The translations under genes were made by a program, and so were the position numbers. This document shows, one piece after another, positions 31,111-44,005 of a DNA stretch of 64,000 bases. Origin of the DNA: Melastoma dodecandrum (taxonomy: Eukaryota; Streptophyta; Magnoliopsida; Myrtales; Melastomataceae); NCBI GenBank assembly GCA_029817715.1, contig JARUPY010000607.1, forward strand, positions 6,076,001 to 6,140,000, read 5' to 3'. Each line of letters begins with the position of its first letter. The stretch's first letter is position 1. Below the pieces are notes generated by a model. That model did no database searches, was not told the DNA's origin, and was given only the letters and a program-made list of their open reading frames with translations.

Positions 31111-32889
31111 AGAGAATTATACCATAGGGCCTGTGGAGTCCTATTAAGTAGACATGGTAGTGGATGATGATATGACAAAATATGTGAAAGGAAAACCTTC
31201 TACCTTCAAAGCTTTACTGAAAATGAATTTTAGAGGAAAGCTTTAAAAAGATCAACAAAAGGACCAAAACAGATTATATTTTTGACTTCATGTTGCAAAA
31301 TTGGCAAATTTGTTTCAAGAACGGATATCATATTTGTCGATCTGAAAGAGATAAATAGAAAAGCTATTCTAAGTGACATCATTCATTCACTCACACAACT
31401 AGAGATTGTATTATATTAATGCATTTGATATAAATTGGATAGACATAAATTATTTTCCTTCGTAGATGGAGAAATTTCATCAAGCAATGTCCAGCAAAAA
31501 GATTGTGTCAACATGACTTCAAGCGACTGCTGGTAAAGAGAGTCCTGCAATTCCTTGGCAATGAGGAAGAAATGGCACTTAATATGTACCTTTGAGTTAT
31601 GAATATCTCACACATCACAAAAAAATGCTTCACATTCAGGAAATTCCTTTAGACCCAGAAGAATGTCATGTGGTATGACTAGACGGGACTAGAAGAGATG
31701 TCCTTAATGATGTCTAATGGATTATCCTGGTTTAAGCAAACCCAGAGTGACGCCCCACTATGTAATAGATTGTACCGGTAAAAAATGAGGCGAAATAGGA
31801 AGCTACAGAACGTGGCCTTCTGACATCGAAGTAGTTGTTGTATTAAGGGGTTATGGATGCCTCCTTCGAAAGTCAATAGGAAGCATTAAACGATGCCCAA
31901 CCAACATTGGATTATCAATCTCCTCAATCAGGAATCTACCAGCCCATGAGGTGTACGAGAGGGCCATATTGGACAATCATTAAGCCATACAGAAAAGAGT
32001 AAATGCTCCCTCAATGTTCTGAAGTTAAAACAAAATTTTAGATACTCCCAACACATGCTGGAGTGCAGCGTGTAAAGTCGCCTGATCAAAGGAATAATGT
32101 GGATGTGATCAAGAATATCCCTCTAATCTCCCAGTTCTTCAAAGATGGGATGTTGTGTTACAAATGCAAACTAATGACCATCCTCAAAATATTAATCAAT
32201 CAAATGTGCCATGCTTGATGCATTCAAACCATAACCATAACATACTCATGTCGAACAAAAGGTAACGGTGAAACTCCTGCTATGCGGCTTATGAATCTAA
32301 CTTCTAACCAGGTGAATCCAAGTACAACGAAAGGTTACGACTCCCATGCTGGAGAATTCGTTCATATGAACATTAGCTCTCTTCCTCTCTCTCCAATGTG
32401 CCATTCATGTTCCTAATTCACCAGTGGGTTTATGGCAGATGACTAGTAAATGACCTTACCCTTATGTACCCTTTAAGAATATGAGGATATGAAACAAAAA
32501 GACAGATTAAAGGTTGGTTGGAAAAAGAATAAGAAAAAAAGCGACAAGTATGCCCCTTGGATTTTTGACTGTAACACCGACCCTTTTGACTACAGATACA
32601 CTGTCAACTAAGGAGGATATAAGCTCTAATATATCGAGCGAATATAATTAATGAACAGTGGCACACCGCCTGTAGAGCTGATTGCTGAAAATCAATGCAA
32701 TGCTTTATAATTGTCATTTGAATTTTCCAAAGGGGAAAGCCTCCATTAGATGATACCAATATTTCTTTCTCTAATAAGTGTTTGATACCTCAAACATTCT
32801 TTAGAAACTAATTGAGAAAGCTACACGAATTCCACAGCAAGCATATGCACCCATTGCACATCCAAATAATGCTCAATCATGTTCTAGTA
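31110..32889. other. Decayed Tat-2 internal DNA
   Basis: Expected to hold the gag-protease linker. No frame stays open and no domain could be recognised. Confidence 0.5.
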
Positions 32890-33150
32890 AGGCCCATCTT
32901 TGTTGATAATAGAGTCATGATCAGTGTTTTACCCCTGAGGTTTATAAGCAACTTGGAAAGGGTTTTTTGGATCTAGAAAGAACGAAGATACATGACAGCG
33001 TGTTTAATGGGAAGGTGTCCTCTTGCATCGGAGTTGCTCCCTTTTCACCTAAAGTGGGGTCATATGAACAAGACACTGCCTTTTTCGTAATTTATGTAAG
33101 GACAACGTTCAATGCTCTACTGAGCATGGATTGGTTGCACAACACATGAG
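32890..33150 (+). pseudogene. Tat-2 protease-region remnant
   Basis: The stretch 32967-33146 ends TTFNALLSMDWLHNT, equivalent to FTALLGRDWLHKA at 44480-44510 in the younger element, and follows the 'aspartic protease then ALLGRDWI' layout of Ty3/gypsy. The catalytic D-[ST]-G part upstream is not readable. Confidence 0.6.
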
Positions 33151-34049
33151 CAAGCCCATTTCACAGTCCACCATGAATTGGTCATGCAAGGAAATAGTGG
33201 TCTATAAGTAATTCAAGGGGAATACTTTAGTCTAAGTGTTGATTTATCCCGCGTATGTGCAAGGGTGTGGAAGCAGGTCAAAGGCCTAATTATCAAGCAA
33301 AGGTACAGACTAAAAAACCCAACAGTGAGACTATTGGGCGAACCATCTAGTGGCTTCTATTATCTGTCTCATGTGATGCTTGCCCTAAGGTGATGCATCA
33401 TCCAATCATCCCTATCAGTTGGGACAACTATATACCACTAGAGGCACAAAAGGTGCCCCAACATATATCTTATCCCATTGGAGAAAAACATGAAGGATAT
33501 TGAGATAGGCGACTATCCATTAAACAAAACTACGGAACAACATAGTCAAGCGGAATGGGAGCCCGAAAGACTCCTCGCCTAGAACAGTTTGCCAAATGAA
33601 AGCCAAGCAAAGTGAAGTAGTGCCAAACAAATTGCATAGGTTGCATATATATAGGTTACCCTAGAGTCATTCGTGTAGACACGAGAAGCTGGATGGACAG
33701 AGCGAGTAATATATTATCTTTGTACGTTACTTACATAGACGTAACAAAATTATTCCTCAATAGAGAAACTGTAATCTCTCCATCTATTATGCAATCATAA
33801 AGTTGACGCATTACATCAGGTCAAATGATGTATATCTTGCATTCCATTCAATAGTGATTTAGACATTCTTTCTAATCCTATGCTCAACGAGAGAATTGAA
33901 AAATGAAGCTTAATCTTATTAGCTTATAACCTAATTCATCACCCGCAAACGATCCTGAAAGGACGTGCTTTAGTAAAGCTCTTAACACAATATAGGGAGA
34001 TCGATAATGATGGACAAATCACCAATAAAAAATCCCCAAAAGGTGGAAA
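33150..34049. other. Decayed Tat-2 internal DNA (RT position)
   Basis: By position this should contain RT and the first RNase H, but no RT motif was found and the distance to the second RNase H (about 900 bp) is far too short, so most of RT is deleted. Confidence 0.5.
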
Positions 34050-35545
34050 ATTTGGTTTGATGACTCTTCGACTAAAATGGAACAGTGGCCGGTATTGTAT
34101 TAAAATCTCCATAGGCATTTATGATGCAAATAGCGTGTGGAAGTAGAAGAAAGATCACAAATAATGTTGCATAATATGAGGCTTTGATTGAGCGTTGCAA
34201 GTACCATTGGATTTGGACTTAAAATGATAATGATCCATGAAGATTCACAACCGATTATATAGCAAGTGATGGGAGAAAATTAGTGCAATCTTCCTTATTT
34301 AATACAATACTTGGAGATCGCTAACCAAATTAATACAAGAATTCGGTGAACTAACAATGCAGCATGTTAAGTGGACATAGAATCAACAGGCCAACTGTCT
34401 TGCCTAGTTAGCTTCGGGTTTTGTTAGAAGCCTGAATTTTTGTAGGAATCAGGTACTGTGATCCTTGAAAAGAAATCAATCTTAAAAGATACAATCAAAT
34501 TGCTTGAAAGTATGGACATTTATGCTATTAGTTTGATGAAAAAAAAAGGAATGATAGGAGAACACCAATCGCCCGGTTTCTGAGAGATCCTAGTTTACTA
34601 ACAAAACGAAAAATTCGAGTGGCAACAAGGCATTATGTCTTGTTAGATAATGTCTTGTATTAAAAACAAACGAATGTGTCCTTTTGAGATGTGTGGATTT
34701 GGATGAAGCGATCCTTACCATGATCACGACCCATATTAGCCAATGAGGGGCACATCAGGCTAGAGTCAAGATGTGTTGGTCGATTAAGCAACATGGACAA
34801 TGGACAATGGATATTATCAATGAAATTCATTCGCACTCAACTCGGGATGATACATATATACTTTTAGCAATAGATTACAAAACCAAGTGAGTAGATGCTA
34901 AGGCATTCAAGTCTATCAATCAGATGGATGTCATAGAAGTCACAAAAATAGTTATTAATATAGGTATGAGACACCTCAGAACTCTGTGGTTGATAACATC
35001 AAAGTCATTAGTGGTGAGGTGATATAGAGTTTAGCCCAATAATTTAACTTCAAAATATTAAACTCATTGTTTTTTTATGCACAGTCAAATGGACAAGCCG
35101 AGTCAGTAATCAAAATGATAAAAGAATTTATTCAGAAAATGATTGAACACTACCCATGGGCTTGACACAAATTGTTATACGAGACTTTATGGGCTTTGAG
35201 AGTCACCAAGCAAGAAAGCATGAAAGTCGCTCTATTCAACTTAGTTTACAGTCATGATTCCATTTTACCAATCAAAGTATGATATGAGTCCTATAGAGTT
35301 TAAGCATTGGGGAGTGCGGGGATAATATGAGGAGGATATGCACCTTGAAACAGAGAATTCAGAGACTAATCGAACGATTACATTAAATACTTTAGTAGCT
35401 CACAAAGAAAAACTCGCCAAAGATAGGGTGGTAAATAAGATATTTAAAAAGGAAGAAGAAAATGAACTACCTAAAGCGTCAATGGATTACTTCTATGGAA
35501 AGTGGACACCTAACTAGGAAGGCTCGTTGCATGTAATTGGAACTG
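34050..35545 (+). pseudogene. Tat-2 second RNase H and integrase remnants
   Basis: At 34065-34430: FDDSSTKMEQ, then ITNNVAxYEALIE and IHEDSQP in neighbouring frames, an archaeal-type RNase H as seen in Tat elements. At 34680-35000: LLRCVDLDEAI, MCWSIKQHG, WTMDIINEI and YILLAIDYKTK, matching the younger integrase block by block. About 130 bp holding the zinc-finger end (YWPSM...CVKCQ) is missing. A late stretch at 35485-35530, FYGKWTPN-EG, matches the integrase C-terminal GKWSPTWDGPF. Heavily mutated. Confidence 0.7.
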
Positions 35546-36600
35546 CTCTTGGAACTGCTCTTGGAACTTCTCCTTGTATGTAACTCTATCCTTTTACTGC
35601 CTCTGCTTTCCTAAGGCTCTGGCACCACTGACTATCTCTTTAGTGATGTTGTCTTGTTTGTGTATGTGTCTTTAAATGTACGCACCGATTTGCTCCTCCC
35701 TTTCGCAAAGATCTGTAACTTTCGTGCTTAGTATGTCTATCTCAAGAGAGTTGGCAGAAGGAGTGGACACCACTAGCTCTTTCACTTGGACTTCTATTTC
35801 AATAGAGAATGCAGCTTGGAGTTCCTCTGAGCAGCCCAAAAAATGTTTATATACGAACGAAGAAACATATATACGATTGAGACTCCATTGCCTTCAGTGC
35901 ATGAGGAGCCTCTTCCAGTGCCAAGAAATCCTCTAAGGATGAAACTAAGAGCAGTCAAGATTGGATCCAGAGTCGTGCCAGGAGGGACTGGCCGACAAGA
36001 AGAGGATTAACGGGATCTCGATGATAGGAGGAGGAGCTCAAATGACCTGTAAGACATGGTATAGTGAGTCGTGCATGTTATTAAAAACAAAATGAATGAT
36101 AAGATACTTACCACCCATTCTTTTTCAGACAAGTCGTCCTTAGAAGGCATAGGGTCACCTTGTGAAACTCAAAGTGCTTCTATAGCCTTTTACACATAGT
36201 ATCTTGTGAGCATGGTTGAACCCCCTTTCATTAGAAGCTGCATCAGTTGCAGTCGAATATCTATCTTAAATCACAATGAGGGTGGGAGGAAACGGTTGGC
36301 CTCGAGGACCTCAACAACCCTTCATTGGCCCCTTGAGGATTATGAATCATCTCCTGGAGTTGGTTTATCAGGAGGAGGGGCTTCTTTTGATGATGATTCT
36401 TATAAACCCGTGTTTCTTTGAGCTCTCATCTCCTTAGCAGTTCCTAGGACATAATATGAGCAGTGCCCGCTTTAGAAGAGGGGATCCTTTCGTGACAAAC
36501 AACGCCACTTCTTTGCTCATGAAGGATGACACTTGATCATCCATTCCTTCAATTTGATCGAACTCAACAACAAGAACAAGTCCTTGCTCACCATCATCAA
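35545..36600 (-). pseudogene. Probable C-terminal part of the Tat-2 antisense ORF
   Basis: On the minus strand, neighbouring frames give MKPVSVAIVKLEDDVDNQTK and VVEFDQIEGMDDQ near 36500-36670, then a Pro/Ser-rich stretch SSSKEAPPPDKPTPGDDS near 36335-36400. It lies downstream (in minus sense) of the antisense ORF start at 40904, at the place where the younger element has acidic and Pro/Ser-rich C-terminal ORFs (50165-50731). Assignment is by position and composition only. Confidence 0.35.
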
Positions 36601-36899
36601 CAGGCTTCGTTTGGTTATCAACATCATCTTCTAACTTGACAATCGCCACAGATACAGGTTTCATTACCGGGATAAAAGAACACCCATAACAAGGATAAAA
36701 GTACACCATATGATACAGATACTCAACAACCGGTCGACACACAGAAGAGGGTTTAAAAGATACACGGTATGACAAAGGCTTTTAAACATAATTTGTGAAC
36801 CTTCTTTAATGATTACAAGGCTTCACCTTATATAGAAGTTTCCCAAACATTAAAAGTAGAAAATTGAAAGCTAACTAGGTATTTTTAACATTTACAAGC

Positions 36900-38450
36900 G
36901 TTTGATATGTTATCTTTGAAAGTTATTCATTTACATGGAAGCAAGACATATTCTCGAAGTTTAAATTGACTATATTTTAAAACCGAAGCTCGACAATCAC
37001 AATACCGAATGACCCAACTCCCCTCACAATATCTACTTCCGTTGCGCCACAACACCTAAAAATCAATAAATCCCACATGGGATTAGTGAAAAAGAAATCA
37101 CTAATAACGTTTACCTACTCAACACAAAAATGCAAAACAATTTAGAACTAGAGGCAGTGAAAACTACTTTCAAAACCTTAATGATTTCTATTGTCAAGAA
37201 GAACACTTCAAATTTTCATTACGGCATCACAATGTAAATCAACCAGTAAATCAAACCATAATTATTATAAATATAATCATAATCGAGTCTTCAAAGACCA
37301 ATTTCAATCACAATCACAATTGCAACCCACAAATTAATCAAATCAAATATCACAATCCCCGTGAAACGTCATCTCAATGTCCACATTCCTCGCGTGCTAG
37401 GAATACACTTAGTGAACCCCACCTACTCCTCCAGGAGTGCTTGAGATAGCGATACGAGTGCACATAACTCATAGCTGCTACTCCTTCGCACTCCTCCGAC
37501 ACCAACCACAGTTGGGCGGCCGTACGGATGTGCCAATTACATCATAGTCTCTCACGTGTATTTTGAAAGTATATCAAACCAGCCATAACTCAAATTCAAA
37601 TACTTTTCAAGCACAAAAACATCAAACACACCTCCATAACACGCTTAACGTATAACCAAACTCAATATTTGGTATTTCATAAGCCGGGGTCAATTGTACT
37701 CACGGACAAATGAATAATTATCCCAAAATAATTTTATATCAGCACCCATAGCACCATTAATTCATTACTATCTTTCACCCCACAATCGCATATGAGGTCT
37801 TACATTAACATCGACCATCATATCAGCCAAGAAAAAAATTAACCTCGCAAAACCTTGGAAACAATGATATGTCCTGAACATTTAGAAATTACATCATGCT
37901 TTCCGAAAGTTTACATGTTCGCCAACACGGTCTAAGTCTCCACACAACAGCGATAGAAAGAAAGGGTAAGGAATGTGCCAAACATTGAGGATTTCCTGTA
38001 ATTACAAGAGATTCAAGCGCTCCTGATGTCACCAAACAGATTTTGCCTCAATAGTTCCTTGTATGAAGTTCTCGTAGCACATGTAGTGTTCGCCCAACCT
38101 TTAATTCAATCCAATAGTGCAAGGATGATCGTGTCAAGTGATCGACCACGATTTCCTTTGGACAGCTTCTCCATTGTTGAATTAGGTCGAAACCTCAGGA
38201 AAATGCTCTTCTAGAACCACTCTGACGATCGCTCTAACTGTCCCAACCATCCTCTTCCTCCGACTATCCAAGGATGTCGCAATCAAACTTGAGCCACACA
38301 GATTCCTCCTACGGTCTCCCTCTCTCCTTTTTATACTTCTCTCTATCTATTTTCTTTTCAACAATGACAGAGAGGGATGGCAACAATCCCCTCTATTCAA
38401 TCCTTTTTTATCGTACTTTATTTTAATGTCAATTTAGGATAATACAAACT
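36900..38450. other. LTR-like AT-rich DNA without coding
   Basis: Contains CCCACATGGGATTAGTG and long CA/AT-rich tracts typical of old LTRs. No partner repeat was found in the window, and no gene is seen. Confidence 0.4.
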
Positions 38451-38989
38451 ATAATATAAATATATTTTGGTTTTTACATGCACCAGCTCCACACTCTTGA
38501 GAGTTTGATAGGTTTTCGACTAGTTGATGCCTCGACTGGTCGAGATGTTAGAGGCATCAAGGTGTTTTTCTTATCATCAATGCTAACAAAATACGTGCGA
38601 AATTCGTCATGTTGTGAGCTCTTCGAACATATTGCAATGGTCTGCATAAGAGCAAATGACATGTGTCCATGGGAATCACATTGCTTTTTGATATGAATGA
38701 GGGTGAGGAACAATAAGCATCTTGAGGTTCTTTGCACTTCAAAAATCGTGAACTAGTCTCCATTTAGTTGACTTAGTTCGGGTTTTGAGGTCGGTGGTGG
38801 AGTTCTCCTTGCGATGGTCGACTGGATTCTCGACTGCAATCTACTCCCCTTGTTGAAATGCACAGCCTTCAGAAACGGTCGACTGCTTGACTTCCACGAC
38901 TATCGTTGCTAAATATTGTGAGCAAATCCTTGAACATCTTCATAGGTCTAGTATTTGCTAAAGTTATGCAACTTAAGATACTTGGGTTT

Positions 38990-39640
38990 TCAATCCTCAC
39001 AGGTATCTCGCCATGGTCTTCTTCGGGGCATGTTGGACGTCACATTGAAGCAAAAATCTATTGAACTTCCTAGTATACTCTGGCATACTTGAGACTTGAT
39101 GCAATGACTACAACTTAAGATATAAATCTCATATGTAATGTTTGGGCAGGAATCTCTTAGTCATGACCCTCTCATCTAACTTCAAGAGCTGATCTTTTCC
39201 CGGCCTTCTCTATGCAGGCTGTTGGTTGACGTTCTCCAACCATAGACCATCATACTTCCTTAGCCTTAATGCAACCATCTTAACCATACAATCGTCGGGC
39301 ACCTCCTCATAGTCGAAGATGAATTCGATTGTGTGACATCCAGTCGATGAAGTCCTCATGGTCGAGATTTTCCTCGAACTCTTGCAATCTTAACACTTAT
39401 CGATTGGGCTCTGCATTTCAGACGATGGTATGCTGATGGTGACTCCCCTCTAATCTCATGTTGCCATGGATTCTCCTCCACACCATTATTTGGTTCGTTA
39501 TGGGACGACGTTACTTTATGAGTCCTTAGCACTCGAAGTTAACGCCAAAGGTACTTAATCCATTGCTCTAGATGGACAACATGCGCTTCATCCACAGATT
39601 GACTAACGCATTATCTTTTGGTCATTGATTAACCATTTGC
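38990..39640 (-). pseudogene. Ty3/gypsy gag remnant
   Basis: Reading leftward, LQEFEENLDHEDFIDWM then, one frame over, FDYEEVPDDCMVKMVALRLR and KYDGLWLENV are at about 39260-39400. Further on come RVMTKRFLPKHY and FNRFLLQCDVQHAPKKTMAR to about 39010. This is the retrotransposon-gag core (W-containing fold, 'KRFLP.HY' motif) of Ty3/gypsy elements. Multiple stops and frameshifts. Confidence 0.75.
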
Positions 39641-40249
39641 TCTGATACTAAGATGATATGAGATCGATACAGAAAGGGTGACGAGAATGGTCAAAAGGGA
39701 TGTTGGCAATAAATACGAACTGAGTGAGATGAAGGATAGGTGAAGAACCAATCACCACATATATAGATTTTACCACCGTGATTAAAGAAGTCAGATAGTT
39801 TCACCCGTAACACGAATACAGGAACACCACCATTTACTGAGATGAGGGTGAGGAATTACACGGTTGATATACTCAATTGATACACCATTACCAATTGATT
39901 TACTCAAACTCAACACTCGAAATCCACCAAGTGAAGAAGAAGACATGAAAGACACATGGTTTGATAAGGGTTTTCGAGCTTAATTTCTAAATCCACTTTC
40001 ATGATTACAAGGCTTTTCTTTATATAGCAGCCAAATGGGGCATCATGTTGGACATGAGGGAAACTCGTCCAAATCTACACAGGCGATGTGAAAAGCCTTG
40101 TGTAACAGCAGCATGGGCTGAAGTCTACGAGGAAGCATTTACTAAATCGCCCAAAACTATGATGAATTTCCTTGGGCGTATGCTCCTGTTGTAGAAAATG
40201 AACTTTGACAACTGCTTCAATTAAAAATCAAATTCCTTCGACATCACCC

Positions 40250-40904
40250 AACTCTTACAGAACATGCTCATATGCTTCATAACATTGTTGATCTTAGATT
40301 GTGCATTGAACTCAAACCGATCTGCATCCACAATATGGAAGCGGAAAGCAGAGCCATGGGTATGACAACTAGTCAAAAATTGGCTTCCTCATGAGTGACA
40401 AATATAGGTCCTTGAAGCAAGTAAAAGTAGTTGATGATAAGATTCCGAGATGACATAAAACCTAAGCAGATGAAAGGGTCGGGCTCCAAATAGTAAGTAG
40501 TGATGATCCGATGAGAGATGCCAAGTCACTCCCATATCGTGCCTTTCTTCTTCTTTTAGGCAACCGACCAGCCGTCAAACCCTATTTGCATCTCCATAAT
40601 AGCATTGTAGGTCCTTCATCCAAGCATGATTGTGCCATTTAATCGGCAAGAAGGATTTGCCCCCGAACATTACAAAACAAGCCTTAGTGTAGATGTTTGA
40701 GGGCTCTCGTAGCCTGGTTTGCCTGAAAGAATAAAGAAAAGGGCCCAACACTTGGTGGCTCCTCGAAAGCATCTTGTTTCCACAATCCAAATCAAGGGCG
40801 AGGGAGACAGTGATTGGATTGGGATGAACAAAAATTGTAGCGAAAGCAATACCATCGTCGGAGGTGTGAGGACCAGCTTTCTTGGAAGTGGCTTGAAGAG
40901 CCAT
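40250..40904 (-). pseudogene. N-terminal part of the Tat-2 antisense ORF
   Basis: ATG at 40904 starts MALQATSKKAGPHTSD and stays open for about 110 codons to 40575, with FATIFVHPNPITVSLALD, VLGPFLYSF, CFVMFGGKS and IKWHNHAWMKDLQ. It is antisense to gag-pol and ends about 160 bp inside the right LTR, the same place and strand as the antisense ORF of the younger Tat element (start 52777, MAPQAF..., also with a LGPF block). Decayed similarity continues to about 40250. The protein has no recognised catalytic motif. Confidence 0.5.
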
Positions 40905-41060
40905 GATCAAGAGAAGAGGATGATCGATCGGCGAAAAAGTACTGTAGTGTTTTGTAAGACAGAAGGCCATTGGAGTTTTGGAGGCGTGAATGGATAACGT
41001 TTGAGGAAAGGTGAAATAATGCACTCTCTCAAGAGGTTTTTAAAGAAAAATGAGGCTATA

Positions 41061-41337
41061 TGTTTCCTACGGAAAAATTTTAGGTAGTAGGCCCCTAGAC
41101 AAGAATAGGCGTACGGATAGACACAAGCATGGTACACGAGATCGCCTAGTTTTTACCTTCCATGGCCCGTTACCATCGCTTAGAATTCGTCCATCACCTA
41201 AAGTAGCACAACCTATTACTATTGCTCGCTGGATGAGAAGTATCATATCGTTCCAATCATCGGTTAATGTCGAATATCGCATGGGTCCTATCATTCACCC
41301 AGAAGAGAATAATAATATTCAACCTATCTAGGCGAAA
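41061..41337 (+). repeat. Right LTR of Tat-2
   Basis: Starts TGTTTCCTACGGAAAA and pairs with both halves of the split left LTR. The end is approximate (GGCGAAA versus AGTAACA on the left). No target duplication was confirmed. Confidence 0.68.
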
Positions 41338-41748
41338 GACGAAGCAAGTAGTACCCATGTCTTTCATTAATTTGGGCATGATGTTTCATTAATTTGCTTG
41401 GTCAAAAAAAGACGACAAGAAGTCGGCCTAAAAGACACCACAAACACCCATGTCGTGTTTGGACTACGGGAGGAGGGAAATTTGGGAGAAGAAAATTAAT
41501 ATTATATGATGATGTTAATTGCCCAACTACCTTTTTAAAGTATTTAATGGAGCCAAAACTACAAAAAAGAAATGGTTATTTAGGTTGAAACACATCGCCT
41601 ATTAAACCAACTTCAGCCAATTAGCTTTCTCTGCCTTTTCTCCATCCACATCCGGCAAAGGCTGGCTGGCTGGCTTCATGTTTATCCTATGAAGATTAGA
41701 TTGTACTAAAGGATTTCACAAGAATACACAAAACAACAATTTTGGCCC
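41338..41748. other. Spacer between two Tat-like elements; nothing seen
   Basis: About 400 bp without coding or repeat signals. The GGCCC target site of the next element is at 41744-41748. Confidence 0.5.
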
Positions 41749-42310
41749 TGTTTACATGTCAAACGTCATTTTGGGCTTTTTGCGAAGAGCTTTGATGTAA
41801 TCCAAGATCGACGATACTCGTAAGATCGTCGAAGGTGACTGTCGAGAAAAGGATCGATGCTGTTTTCGGGGGAAGGACGAGGGGGTGCAGTCCGGCAGTG
41901 AGAGTATTCGAAGATGAAACTCCATCGAATGCCCTCAGCATCGACGAAGGACATCAAGACCCGAAGACATTATTGACAAGTATCCACGGTGTAGTTGGTT
42001 AATAGTTAGTTTTAGGACAATTAGCACGTGTTAAATGTGCTTTCTTCGGCAGTTATTAGTTAGTGTCTATAAATAAGTCAGCCCTGGTCAATTGTAAACA
42101 CCAGACAATCATTCTATGACTCCGAAGGCTGCTTGATTGTCAACCTAACCATCCGTAATCGTTTTAAGTGTTGTGCAATGGCTGTAAGTTCTTCTTTTTA
42201 CACTTAGCGAATTTCTGATTGTTCTTTTATTCATTTACTTTATTGGCGACCATATTTACATTTAAGACTTAGAGTCCCCGATATATCGTGACGTGTTTCG
42301 CCCGCAAACG
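41749..42310 (+). repeat. 5' LTR of Tat-1 (562 bp)
   Basis: Begins TGTTTACATGTCAAACGTCA. A TATA-like CTATAAATAAGTC is at about 42068-42080. Ends GTTTCGCCCGCAAACG. Confidence 0.9.
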
Positions 42311-42335
42311 CATTTTTGGCGACCACAGTGGGAGT
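42311..42335 (+). other. Putative primer-binding site of Tat-1
   Basis: CATTTTTGGCGACCACAGTG follows the LTR. The priming tRNA was not identified. A near copy adjoins LTR copy 4 of the array at 5641 on the minus strand. Confidence 0.55.
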
Positions 42336-42364
42336 CAGAAGTGAGTTTTGTGTGATTACACGGT

Positions 42365-43560
42365 ATGCCAACAACCCGGAGTGCGGCTAACCGAATGGCT
42401 GATACTCGTGGTGATTCGGAGATCAATTCTGGGCAGGGCCAAACTGCTAACAAGGCCAGAGCCGTCGGAACGGGCAGCAAAATGCCCAGAATATTGGACA
42501 ACAAAATGTCCAGACACAGGAGCGAGGAACATCCCCTGTATCGAATGTTCTGCCAAATGTGTCGGAGACAGTCCCCTTGGACATGTTTCTGCAGATGCAG
42601 GCAAAGTATCAGGAGAACTTCTAGGAGTTACGAAAATAACTCCAGGGACTGACTGCTCGGATTGATGATGAACATTCCCCAGACACTAAGGCCAGAAGTG
42701 CCGCTGTTCGCGATGGGAAACGCAGGGTGAGTTTCGATCATGAGACTACCCTTGATCCTATTCATTTAACTCTGGACTATCGACGGGCTGAACCAAGTAG
42801 GTCGCATTTCGTTTATGATGACCGAGGTGATTTTGTCATACCTGATTGATTGAATCGCTATGATGATTTCATCGATCTTGATGATGGATATGCAGGATCC
42901 GTATTGACCGCAGGCATATGCACCTCCCCATCGTCGAAGGGAGAGCCATTACACACTATCCACCGTCGATAACCCTACTCGTGGACCACCGGTGGAAGGT
43001 CAACTCCCAAGGAGGAATCTTTTTGGCGATCTTCCTAGGGACGTGCCTATCTTCGACAGGGAGGCTGATCGGAATCCTTTAGAAAGGGAAGTCCCTGGAG
43101 TCCCTCTTAGGCCCATCGATCCTGTTGACTACAGAGATGTGATCGTTCGAATAGTCGAACAGATGGTCCCAGGAGCCATACGTCGAGAAGAGGTTAGCCT
43201 TTACAGGCCGCCATATCCTGAGTTCACTGATCGAGATTATCCTTATCCTAGGTGTTATAAGATCCCCGACTTTACAAAATTCTCTGGTGAAGGTGAAATG
43301 ATGCAGATGGAGCACATAGCTCGATTTACTCACCAAACGGGAGAGGCATCAAACAACGACCATTGGAAGCTTCGACTCTTCCCTAATTCACTTACTAGGC
43401 CAGCATTTACTTGGTACATCCATCTCCCACCTAACTCGGTGTCGAATTCCTTGAGAAAGCTGACACTTGCAGTTGATGCAGTCTTATTACGAGGAACAAG
43501 ATATTGATCTCTCAATTGTGTCACCTGTGCTCGTACAATTACCTGTAGAAGTTGATCGTC
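42365..43560 (+). pseudogene. Tat-1 gag
   Basis: ATG at 42365 gives MPTTRSAANRMADTRGD, the common Tat gag opening. The frame shifts near 42460-42660 and passes stops, then the 42992-43504 stretch is open and carries the core: YPRCYKIPDFTKFSGEGEM, HIARFTHQTG, WKLRLFPNSLTRPAFTWY and LPPNSV. Just beyond, in the next frame, YYEEQDIDLSIV is readable, so a small frameshift lies near 43450-43490. Gag forms the particle; no CCHC knuckle was recognised. Region 43560-44000 is a poorly conserved linker. Confidence 0.8.
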
Positions 43561-44005
43561 AAGTCTTTAGCGAACAAGTTTGACATAATCCTTTTCGACA
43601 ACCCGAATCAAGGAATGATTGAAACAAACCCATTGTATTGCATGCCTGTTTTTATTCAAAAAGAAGATGTTGGGTATGTCCAAGGATATGATCCTCAGAA
43701 AGGACAGTTTATCCTGGTATATCCTGAATATTATTGATCGTGCCGACTTCAACTTGATTTCTCCTGTTCTAATGATGACGAGTGGAGATAGGTAAACGAC
43801 CATCGATCTCGCTTTTGTCTAAGAGCAGTAAGAAAAGAAAGGAAAGACGCCACAGGAAAGTAGAGGAGAGACGACAAAAATCCGTTGACCGTGCAATGGT
43901 CGAAGAAGAGAAGATCGACCATGATGACCTATTTATGGTCGATGATTCAGTTCCCACAATGACCTTCTTAAGGATAACGATGATTTTGAAGATGCCTTCG
44001 ATGAT

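Larger units (their letters stand above)
36600..40110 (-). mobile_element. Degenerate minus-strand Ty3/gypsy element, probably inserted in Tat-2
   Basis: Two similar blocks, 36640-36850 and 39830-40040, share ATGATTACAAGGCTT followed by TTATATAG and look like LTRs in minus orientation (TATA box on minus). A minus-strand primer-binding-site-like GCTCTGATACTAA lies at 39639-39651, just inside the right LTR, and a Ty3-type gag follows leftward. The middle (36900-38450) is AT-rich, LTR-like, and without coding. Exact ends and target duplication could not be fixed. Confidence 0.5.
26418..41337 (+). mobile_element. Old, heavily decayed Ty3/gypsy Tat-like element (Tat-2) with nested insertions
   Basis: Direct repeats form an LTR pair. 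The right copy (41061-41337) begins TGTTTCCTACGG. The left copy is split into 26418-26451 and 30124-30387 by a Copia element. Between them run, in order, Tat-like gag (30578), protease (about 32890-33150), a second (archaeal-type) RNase H (about 34050-34430), integrase (34680-35540), and an antisense ORF read from 40904 leftward. The same order occurs in the younger element at 41749-53521. Nearly every domain has multiple stops. The 36600-40110 part looks like a separate minus-strand Gypsy insertion. Confidence 0.68.
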
